Shown: positions 1-4,944 of the stretch, in pieces
Position numbering within the stretch: the first letter of the stretch is position 1
How the letters are laid out: each line of letters starts with the position of its first letter
Position numbers and translations under genes: made by a program
Notes under the pieces: generated by a model
Told to the model about the DNA's origin: nothing
Databases searched by the model: none
Seen by the model: only the letters and a program-made list of their open reading frames with translations
Origin: an uncultured Pseudomonadales bacterium
GTDB taxonomy: Bacteria > Pseudomonadota > Gammaproteobacteria > Pseudomonadales > Pseudohongiellaceae
Reading direction: 5' to 3'
Assembly (NCBI GenBank): GCA_938082955.1
Contig: CALKDE010000101.1
Coordinates: 1-5,038, forward strand
Length of the DNA stretch: 5,038 bases

Positions 1-11
1 GCTAATTTGAT

Positions 12-464
12 TTAGAAACTCTCTACCAATTCAAGATAGGTGCCATCTGGATCCTTAAAACAAAAAAACCGGCTACCGTGGGTACTATCTGACATCACTG
101 TCGCAGGTTCAGAAAGGATCTCAACGCCCTGACCCCGAAGGTAGCTTAGGTCTGCCAAAAGGTCTGTAGTTCGAAATGCTATACGTGCCAGTCCAATATG
201 GTAAAGGTGGGAGTAGGGAGGGGAGTCGTCCATGGGTGATTGCCATTCAAGTAGGTCAATAATGACCGGCGGCGTTGCTCCTTTCAAGCTGAGTAACGCA
301 CCCTTGACTCGATAGGGCGGCATACCTACAGCGGCCGCGACCTCCGGTGTATTAGTCGGTGGCACAACCCACATTTCTTCAAAGCCAAGCATCTCATAAA
401 ACTTTCTCGAGGCATCATAGTCTTTGCAATTAATATTAACGTGCACTAATCCATTGATGTTCAT
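12..464 (-). CDS. VOC (glyoxalase/bleomycin-resistance/dioxygenase fold) family protein
   Basis: This 150-residue protein has the two-module beta-alpha-beta-beta-beta layout of the vicinal oxygen chelate superfamily. Module 1 runs from about residue 5 (LVHVNI, with H8, then the RKFYEMLGF helix/turn) to IIDLLEW (E73). Module 2 begins at IGLARIAFRTTDL (about 90-102) and ends with the typical DPDGTYLELVE at 138-148 (E145). In metal-binding members the ligands are usually H8-, E73-, H94- and E145-equivalent residues; here position 94 is Arg. The metal site may therefore be altered or absent. The protein is probably cytosolic, since no signal peptide is seen. The start at 462-464 is supported by an AGGGGA ribosome binding site six bases upstream (471-476), inside the 14-bp gap after the SDR gene, so the two are probably co-transcribed and translationally coupled. 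VOC proteins act as isomerases, lyases, dioxygenases or binding proteins; the substrate cannot be read from sequence. Confidence 0.9.
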   Translation of the reverse strand: MNINGLVHVNINCKDYDASRKFYEMLGFEEMWVVPPTNTPEVAAAVGMPPYRVKGALLSLKGATPPVIIDLLEWQSPMDDSPPYSHLYHIGLARIAFRTTDLLADLSYLRGQGVEILSEPATVMSDSTHGSRFFCFKDPDGTYLELVESF

Positions 465-478
465 GATTTTTCCCCTAG

Positions 479-1237
479 TTAAATGACAGTATCACCGTTA
501 TCAATGACCATTTCCGCACCATTGATATGTTTTGACTCATCTGAAACAAGGTAAACAATCATATGAGCGACATCGTTGGGTTCCCCCACACCGAGCTTTT
601 GCCTCATCATTTCCGGATCTTCTTCTGAAGCCATGTCGATACCGACTAATTTCTTTAAAGCATTATGAACCATGGGCGTGTTGATGCTGCCTGGGTGGAC
701 TGAATTGCAGCGTACATTCAGGTTTTGCTGCTTGCAGTGGATGGCGATTGATTTGGTCATCGATCGTATACCACCTTTGGCTGCAGAATAGGCTAGAAAA
801 GATGGAATGCCTACAAGGGCTGCGGTTGAGGACATGTTAATAATGGAGCCGCCACCACTTTTCTTCATAAGTGCTATCGCCGACTGGCAACCCCAAAAGG
901 TGCCATCCAGATGGATGCCTAATGTTTTTCGCCAGACTTCTGTGGTCGTTGTTTCAATATCAGCAATGATACCGACACCCGCATTATTTACTAATGCATC
1001 GAGCTGGCCATAGTGTTCTTCAACTTTTCCCATCAAGTCATGCCAACTTTCTTCAAGGGCAACGTCTTGTTGATAGAATGTAGCGCCTATCTCATTGGCA
1101 ATCGTCTGACCTGCATCTACATTGATGTCCGTCATCACTACTCTGGCGCCTTCAGCAGCTAGCATACGAGCATCGGCTTCGCCCAAACCTGAAGCAGCAC
1201 CTGTGATGATAACAACCTTGTTTTTAACCCTGTCCAT
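479..1237 (-). CDS. Short-chain dehydrogenase/reductase (classical SDR), probably NAD(H)-dependent
   Basis: This 252-residue classical SDR is of normal family length. Visible motifs are the dinucleotide-binding TGAASGLG (residues 12-19), an Asp at the end of strand beta2 (D37 in VVMTDIN) that favours NAD(H) over NADP(H), a conserved D58-V59 adenine-contact pair, NNAG (84-87), catalytic S137 in NMSST, Y150-xxx-K154 (YSAAK), and the PGSINTPM loop (from about 182). It would oxidise an alcohol or reduce a ketone on a small molecule in the cytoplasm. The position that normally holds the structural/catalytic Asn in helix alpha4 is His109 (GIHLDGTFWG). The start at 1235-1237 has an AAGGA ribosome binding site (1247-1251) nine bases upstream. 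It is the first gene of a two-gene unit with the VOC gene 14 bp downstream. It resembles hydroxysteroid and cyclic-alcohol dehydrogenases in general layout, but the substrate is unassigned. Confidence 0.95.
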   Translation of the reverse strand: MDRVKNKVVIITGAASGLGEADARMLAAEGARVVMTDINVDAGQTIANEIGATFYQQDVALEESWHDLMGKVEEHYGQLDALVNNAGVGIIADIETTTTEVWRKTLGIHLDGTFWGCQSAIALMKKSGGGSIINMSSTAALVGIPSFLAYSAAKGGIRSMTKSIAIHCKQQNLNVRCNSVHPGSINTPMVHNALKKLVGIDMASEEDPEMMRQKLGVGEPNDVAHMIVYLVSDESKHINGAEMVIDNGDTVI

Positions 1238-1303
1238 ATACGATTTTCCTTGTTTGAAGTGCTTTATGCGCGGCTGTTGTCAATGGTGCGTACCTTTAGG
1301 CCG

Positions 1304-1313
1304 AATTGCAATT
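1304..1313. repeat. 10-bp palindrome AATTGCAATT, operator-like
   Basis: AATTGCAATT is a perfect 10-bp palindrome. The symmetry continues outward as CC...GG at 1301-1302 and 1315-1316 after one mismatched pair, giving 16 bp with one mismatch. It lies about 67-76 bp upstream of the SDR start codon, where a repressor or activator of the SDR-VOC unit could bind. This is seen directly in the sequence; the regulatory role is inference, and short AT-rich palindromes also arise by chance. Confidence 0.35.
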
Positions 1314-1354
1314 GGGAAAATAAAGATATGAGTTGGGTCTTACTTACATGAATT

Positions 1355-1392
1355 GAACATTCCCCAGGTGTTGCTATTTCAGAATATTCCCC
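1355..1392. repeat. Tandem GAAYATTCCCC repeat, 27-bp period
   Basis: GAACATTCCCC (1355-1365) and GAATATTCCCC (1382-1392) match at 10 of 11 positions and lie 27 bp apart, in the same orientation, about 120-155 bp upstream of the SDR start codon. The core GAATATTC of the second copy is itself a perfect palindrome; the first copy, GAACATTC, is one base off. This arrangement suits a dimeric regulator binding two sites, but no known regulator consensus is recognised. Confidence 0.4.
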
Positions 1393-1399
1393 TGAATAG
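1374..1399. repeat. Stem-loop CTATTTCAG / CTGAATAG
   Basis: CTATTTCAG (1374-1382) pairs with CTGAATAG (1392-1399) over eight base pairs with a single bulged T, enclosing a nine-base loop. It overlaps the second GAATATTCCCC copy. It could be an operator dyad or a leader RNA hairpin for the SDR-VOC transcript. There is no flanking T-run on either strand, so an intrinsic terminator is unlikely. Confidence 0.3.
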
Positions 1400-1546
1400 T
1401 TAGAAAAGTAAGTTCTTCTTGAGCGGGGTTTATAAAAAGGAAAAGTTAACCCACAAATGTAATTACTGCTGATAGGTGTAGGTTTTTATTCTTATAGGTA
1501 ACACGACTATTAAATACGGCGCTCTATTAATTAGTAAGTCTATTTT

Positions 1547-3256
1547 TTAATTATTTGAAGTCGGTGCAGGCCCTAAGTTTTCAAACATCTTCCAGCCTTC
1601 TGGCACTTGAATCAAATCATTGCGAGATTCATAGTCTGCGTAGAGCGCCAGCATTTCCTGAAATTTTTCTGGAAACTGATTCGAAAGGTCATTCAGTTCG
1701 GCAGGGTCTTTATCGAGGTCATATAGCCCCCAAGTAAAATCGCCATAAGGCTCCATTAATCTTAGAATTTTCCAATTCGCACTAATAAAAGCGTTATGAC
1801 CAAAAAGTTCGAAACCATTGCCAGTTCCAGGAGGATAGATAGTTTCTTCCTGACTTCTAAGGTATGGCAAGATAGAGCGGCCATCCATGCCGTGCACCAA
1901 CCTCCCTTGAAAGAGTGCTCCAGGGTGGGACGCGCCGGCAAGCTCAAGAATTGTTGGAGTGATATCTACAACACTCGAAAATTCAGAGACTACTCGATTT
2001 TGTGGTACAGATTTTGGGTAGCTAATAATCAATGGTGAATTAATTCCCCCCTGAGTCATTACTGTTTTGTGAAATCTATGAGCTGCCGCCCCGACATGTG
2101 CCCAAGGCTTGCCATAATAAATAAAGCTACCTTCGTTACCTAAATTTTCATAGCTATTGTCAAAAGTATCAGCTATCCAATCTGTGACCGATGGAACAGT
2201 GCGTTCTGATGCGAAATCGTTTGATTCAGGACCATTGTCCGACAGGAAAATAAATACCGTGTTTTCATATTCATCAATCGATTTTAGATAAGAAATAAGT
2301 TCGCCGATATTCTGGTCGACGCTATCTACCATTGCCGCGTAGACGGCCATTTTTTTAGCCTGGTATCTCTGTTCTTCTGTGTTTAACTCTTCCCAGGCGG
2401 GTACTCCTTCTATTCTTTTAGCCATCAATGCTTGCTGGTCAATAAGCCCAAGTTTTTTAAGAGATTCATGCCGTTGCTTTCGAATGACGTCCCATCCGAC
2501 CTGGTAGCGCTCGACATATTTCTCAATAAGGTCGCTAGGCGCATGTAAAGGGAAATGAGGCGCACTAAAAGCTAAGTAGCCAAAGAAAGGATTCTCGGAG
2601 TCTAGTCCTTCATCAATATACTGAATCATTTCAGAGGTATAGAAATCGCTGCTATAAAAATCATCTGGCAATTCTGCTAGCTCAGCATTTCGGTAGTAGT
2701 CCACTGTAGTTCGCTGTGGCGCGTAGCCGGAGTTATTAAAGTGACTCCCGGCTCCTTGTAGTAGAGTAAAAGAACGATCAAAGCCGCGATTGCTAGGCAA
2801 AGACGAGTCACCCAAATGCCATTTTCCTGTCATATATGTATTGAAGCCAGAAGTTTTGAGCATGTTCGCGACTGTGACAACTTGATTATTTAGGTACCCT
2901 TCATAACCCGGCTGACCTCTTTGTTCAGTGGCCAGATATTCTCCCATCGTACCGTAACCATTTTTGTGTTGGTCTACTCCTGTTAATAGCATGGCGCGTG
3001 ATGGAGAACACATGGCACTAGTATGGAACCTGGTGAACATCACTCCCTGTTTCGCTAGGAGATCTATATTGGGCGTCTCAATTTCACTTCCGTAAGCGCC
3101 GAGATCCGAGTAGGCCAAATCATCTGCAAGAATTAGCATGATATTGGGTGAATCTTGGCCCGCTGTTTGGACTGATTCCATAGCTTGTTCACTGCAGCTA
3201 CTAACAGCAACGACTACGGTAGTGAGTAAAGTGACTAATGGTCGTTTTGAAATCAT
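1547..3256 (-). CDS. Lipoprotein type I (formylglycine) sulfatase, arylsulfatase-like
   Basis: This 569-residue sulfatase is complete. The N-terminus has a basic start, a hydrophobic stretch (7-18) and the lipobox V18-S-S-C21, so it is probably a membrane-anchored lipoprotein facing the periplasm or cell surface. Family motifs follow in order: metal ligands D45-D46 (LADDL); the formylglycine site C83-S-P-S-R87 followed by LLTG; G144-K145-W-H147; H234 in SAPHFPLHAP; metal ligands D340-N341 (LSDNGPE); and K397 before QGGINSPLI. Together these give the Ca2+ site and sulfate-ester pocket expected of active enzymes. C83 must be converted to formylglycine by a maturase encoded elsewhere. Length and layout, including the long insert at about 241-300 and the GKPWAHVG...HRFHK block, resemble arylsulfatases of the Pseudomonas AtsA type (S1_4-like); that subfamily call is from memory, not alignment. 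The Shine-Dalgarno is weak (AAGAG, nine bases upstream). The natural substrate is unknown; sulfated polysaccharide fragments, aryl sulfates and steroid sulfates are all possible. Confidence 0.95.
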   Translation of the reverse strand: MISKRPLVTLLTTVVVAVSSCSEQAMESVQTAGQDSPNIMLILADDLAYSDLGAYGSEIETPNIDLLAKQGVMFTRFHTSAMCSPSRAMLLTGVDQHKNGYGTMGEYLATEQRGQPGYEGYLNNQVVTVANMLKTSGFNTYMTGKWHLGDSSLPSNRGFDRSFTLLQGAGSHFNNSGYAPQRTTVDYYRNAELAELPDDFYSSDFYTSEMIQYIDEGLDSENPFFGYLAFSAPHFPLHAPSDLIEKYVERYQVGWDVIRKQRHESLKKLGLIDQQALMAKRIEGVPAWEELNTEEQRYQAKKMAVYAAMVDSVDQNIGELISYLKSIDEYENTVFIFLSDNGPESNDFASERTVPSVTDWIADTFDNSYENLGNEGSFIYYGKPWAHVGAAAHRFHKTVMTQGGINSPLIISYPKSVPQNRVVSEFSSVVDITPTILELAGASHPGALFQGRLVHGMDGRSILPYLRSQEETIYPPGTGNGFELFGHNAFISANWKILRLMEPYGDFTWGLYDLDKDPAELNDLSNQFPEKFQEMLALYADYESRNDLIQVPEGWKMFENLGPAPTSNN

Positions 3257-3270
3257 AATGCGATGCTCTT

Positions 3271-3281
3271 AACAGACTGTT
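3271..3281. repeat. AACAG-A-CTGTT palindrome upstream of the sulfatase
   Basis: A perfect 5+5 inverted repeat with a one-base centre lies 15-25 bp upstream of the sulfatase start codon. It overlaps the edge of the weak Shine-Dalgarno region. In RNA the loop is too short to fold, so if it has a role it is as a DNA operator. It may also be chance. Confidence 0.25.
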
Positions 3282-3334
3282 CTTGGTGGCCAGCGTAATT
3301 TCTCATTGCTGACAACTCGATACCAGATCAATCC

Positions 3335-3347
3335 CCTACTAAGTAGG
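3335..3347. repeat. CCTACT-A-AGTAGG palindrome at the predicted sulfatase start point
   Basis: A perfect 6+6 inverted repeat with a one-base centre at 3341. It directly abuts the candidate -10 box (3348-3353), and its centre falls where transcription from that promoter would begin. That is a classic place for a repressor operator, so it is a reasonable candidate for control of the sulfatase. The palindrome is seen directly; its role is inferred. Confidence 0.35.
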
Positions 3348-3376
3348 AAGATAGGTACTGACAAGTTAACTTTCAA
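3348..3376 (-). promoter_or_regulatory. Candidate sigma70-type promoter for the sulfatase, spanning the IS6 left end
   Basis: On the minus strand TTGAAA (3371-3376, 5 of 6 matches to TTGACA) is followed after exactly 17 bp by TATCTT (3348-3353, 4 of 6 matches to TATAAT, including the first two and last bases). Transcription would start near 3341 and give a leader of about 85 bases before the sulfatase ATG. The -35 box lies inside the putative IS6 left end and the -10 box lies just outside it. IS6-family elements such as IS26 are known to create hybrid promoters in this way. It is the best minus-strand promoter I can find in the sulfatase upstream region. Confidence 0.45.
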
Positions 3377-3878
3377 TTTGTCAGAATTTGGAGCATGAAT
3401 CAATCAAATACCTATAAACGCCACCGATTCCCACCTGAAATCATCCAATACGCTGTCCTCTACCACCGATTCAATCTCAGTCATTGTGATATCGAAGATT
3501 TGATGTCACAACTTGGCATCGAGCTGAGCTATGAATCGATTCGTCTGTGGTGCAACAAGTTCGGGCCAAAATTTGCTCATCGACAGAGAAGAAAGCATCA
3601 GGGGTATGGCGATACGTACTTGATTGATGAGGTATTCGTGAAGATCGAGGGTGAACAATATTATCTGTGCAGAGCTGTTGATCAAGATGGTGAAGTTGTT
3701 GATGTGTTCCTGCAGAAAAGACGTAACGGGAAGACTGTAAAGCGGTTCTTTAAGCGGCTGTTGAGGAAACATGGTGGGGAACCCCAGAAGATCGTAACGG
3801 ATAAATTGAGAAGTTACGGTGTTGCCCACAGGGAATTGATACCAGAGACGATCCAAAACACATTGCAATATGCCAACA
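3354..3878 (+). mobile_element. IS6-family insertion sequence, 3'-truncated
   Basis: The left end is placed at GGTACTGACAA (3354-3364), which resembles the GG-N-N-CTG start of IS6-family terminal repeats and lies 41 bp before the transposase start, a normal distance for the family. Sub-terminally, CTGACAA (3358-3364) is inverted as TTGTCAG (3378-3384) and AAGTTAACTT (3363-3372) is a perfect palindrome. Transposase similarity stops near 3877 and there is no right-end inverted repeat (CAGTACC-like) in the window, so the right part of the element is lost. The 8-bp target duplication typical of IS6 cannot be tested; GGAAGATA (3346-3353) would be the left copy. Confidence 0.7.
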
Positions 3879-3910
3879 GTCCCCTAATTTTCCGCACTCA
3901 ATGGAGTTAG
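3395..3910 (+). pseudogene. IS6-family DDE transposase, truncated (inactive)
   Basis: The 171-codon frame begins like a normal IS6 transposase: an N-terminal helix-turn-helix region (about 10-55, RFPPEIIQYAVLYHRF...SYESIRLW), then the catalytic core with the first Asp D78 (YLIDEVFVKI), the YLCRAVDQDG...VDVFLQKRR block (about 90-110), and the second Asp D136 (KIVTDKLRSYG). Normal members have about 230-240 residues and a third catalytic Glu in an NNRAE-N/L-SHQPTR motif after QYAN. Here the similarity ends at QYAN (158-161), and the last ten codons read into unrelated palindromic DNA. The protein therefore lacks the DDE glutamate and the C-terminal domain and should be unable to transpose. A GGAG lies only one base before the ATG, an unusually tight spacing. 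It runs opposite to all its neighbours. Confidence 0.9.
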
Positions 3911-3920
3911 GGGGAGTGAC
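3879..3920. repeat. 42-bp imperfect palindrome (REP/MITE-like) at the IS truncation point
   Basis: The left arm GTCCCCTAA (3879-3887) faces TTAGGGG (3907-3913), which continues to GAC (3918-3920) after a four-base insertion. The whole unit therefore starts with GTC and ends with GAC. Inside it ACTC-AATG-GAGT (3896-3907) forms a second small hairpin that shares its last T with the outer arm. It begins exactly where transposase similarity ends and finishes 10 bp from the stop codon of the secreted-protein gene. It could be a REP-like or miniature mobile element, or the scar of one. It has no T-run, so it is a poor intrinsic terminator, though the structure could still stabilise the 3' end of the upstream mRNA. 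Confidence 0.45.
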
Positions 3921-3930
3921 GACATTTGGC

Positions 3931-4944
3931 TTATTCGTTCGCGGCATCCTGCTCCAGCCGGCGCGCACCGGCGAGAATACCCGGCAGGGCATGATTGCCT
4001 TCATGGCATGAGTATTCATACATGCCCTGAGAAGGTCGCATGGGCATTTCGCCTGTCCAAGGCTGGGTATAGAGGTCCGGATCATCGATGGTAAAGGAGT
4101 ACAGAACTGTCTCGTCGGCAACACGGCGGAAGCGCTCGGTGACAACTGTGTTGACCGATGGGCTGATACCAAAGCCATTGGCTACCTCCCAATGGTTAAA
4201 ATTCTTTGTGACAACTACCAGTGTGTCATCCTCATAATAGCCTACCGAATCACCCAGCCACTTGTTGTAGGGCAGGTCGCGGTGTTGCTGATCAATCTTG
4301 ACGATGCGCGCGTCGTGCACCATCTCTACTACAAGCACCACATGGTCGGGGCTCTGTACGATCTGCATATTGTTGTTATACACGCTGCTCAGAAAAGGCG
4401 TGCTGGAGGAAAACGCCTTTAGGCAGCGATCCGATAGTGCCCTGCCTTCAGGACCGTCGCTGCGGCCCAGCGCTGCTGGAAATTCATAGACAGCCTTTGC
4501 CAACTGCCGCCTGGTGGCAGAGGCCTGTTCCTTGAACGGTATCTTGCCGTTGGCAGGGTCTACAATGATGGAGGTTCGATACTTGCCGTCAATGAGTGCC
4601 AGAGTATCTCCAATGCTAAAGTAGGCAGGGTCGTAACCGCCCACATTGGTCTCATCGTCCCGTCTATTGGTGCCAAAATTTTGATAGTCATCGAGAATCT
4701 GATCGGTGGGTTCCAGCGTGCTCAGCATGGTAGCTTCGTCAATTTCCAGCCCAGCCCCTTCATACTGATCTGGCCGTTGCAGACCGGTGCGGGTTTCGTA
4801 GGTCCAAACACCCTGTAAATCCGGTGCGCCAAAGCTCAAGCGCGGTGGGGTATAGTCGGCCACTTGTGCAGCGGCTAGCGAGTTTAGTGAAATTAGCAGC
4901 AAGCTCAGAACAGCTTGGGTCTTGTGGTTCTTGAAGCTACACAT
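3931..4944 (-). CDS. Secreted/periplasmic protein of unknown function (PDLQGVW...YEYSCHEGN family)
   Basis: This 337-residue protein has a clear Sec signal peptide: basic residues K5-K8, a hydrophobic core (about 11-23) and an A24-A-A-Q27 cleavage site. I recognise the general pattern from many uncharacterised proteins of environmental Proteobacteria and Acidobacteria, but no function is assigned to it. Conserved-looking landmarks are PDLQGVW (41-47), IVDPANGKIPF (127-137), D172-R-C-L (C174), EMVHDAR (207-213), W229-LGDSVG, a DDTLVVVT strand (239-246), and YEYSCHEGNHALPGILAGAR (309-328, C313). C174 and C313 are the only Cys of the mature protein and could form a disulfide. No membrane helix or known catalytic motif is seen after the signal. 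The start at 4942-4944 has a strong AGGAG ribosome binding site (4951-4955) six bases upstream. The 3' end looks natural. The coding sequence is visibly richer in G+C than the sulfatase gene. Confidence 0.85.
   Translation of the reverse strand: MCSFKNHKTQAVLSLLLISLNSLAAAQVADYTPPRLSFGAPDLQGVWTYETRTGLQRPDQYEGAGLEIDEATMLSTLEPTDQILDDYQNFGTNRRDDETNVGGYDPAYFSIGDTLALIDGKYRTSIIVDPANGKIPFKEQASATRRQLAKAVYEFPAALGRSDGPEGRALSDRCLKAFSSSTPFLSSVYNNNMQIVQSPDHVVLVVEMVHDARIVKIDQQHRDLPYNKWLGDSVGYYEDDTLVVVTKNFNHWEVANGFGISPSVNTVVTERFRRVADETVLYSFTIDDPDLYTQPWTGEMPMRPSQGMYEYSCHEGNHALPGILAGARRLEQDAANE

Larger units (their letters stand above)
1238..1546. other. 309-bp spacer between sulfatase and SDR genes; likely SDR-VOC control region
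   Basis: I see no coding sequence here. The spacer is AT-rich and carries several ordered elements listed separately: a 10-bp palindrome (1304-1313), a tandem repeat with a 27-bp period (1355-1392) and an overlapping stem-loop (1374-1399). ATAGGT also occurs twice, at 1472-1477 and 1494-1499 (22-bp period). GGGTT (1426-1430) faces AACCC (1448-1452) across a 17-base gap. Just after the sulfatase stop there is an imperfect AT-rich dyad (1506-1513 against 1527-1535). It lacks a GC-rich stem and a following T-run, so I do not call it a terminator. A perfect TTGACA on the minus strand (1278-1283) has no good -10 partner at 16-18 bp. The size and structure suggest that the SDR-VOC pair has its own promoter. 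Confidence 0.5.

Noticed and set aside
471..477. Recurring TCCCCTA (471-477, 3332-3338, 3880-3886) as a shared regulatory word
   Set aside because: The first copy is simply the complement of the VOC ribosome binding site, and three 7-mers in 5 kb is weak evidence.
1278..1283. Perfect TTGACA on the minus strand upstream of the SDR gene
   Set aside because: At 16-18 bp spacing the -10 positions read cacttc, acttca or cttcaa, none a credible -10 box, so I do not call a promoter.
1506..1535. AT-rich dyad after the sulfatase stop as an intrinsic terminator
   Set aside because: The stem is AT-rich and imperfect, and no T-run follows it on the minus strand.
1796..2038. Plus-strand open frames inside the sulfatase and SDR genes (also 807-1013, 1122-1331, 1555-1737, and 4192-4489 in the secreted-protein gene)
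   Set aside because: All are antisense to strongly supported genes and carry no motif.
3506..3868. 120-codon minus-strand open frame antisense to the transposase
   Set aside because: It is a mirror frame of the IS6 transposase with no family features and no ribosome binding site of note.
3750..4178. 142-codon minus-strand open frame spanning the transposase end and the secreted-protein gene
   Set aside because: It overlaps two better-supported genes in other frames, shows no recognisable motif and has low-complexity Ser/Pro-rich composition typical of a shadow frame.
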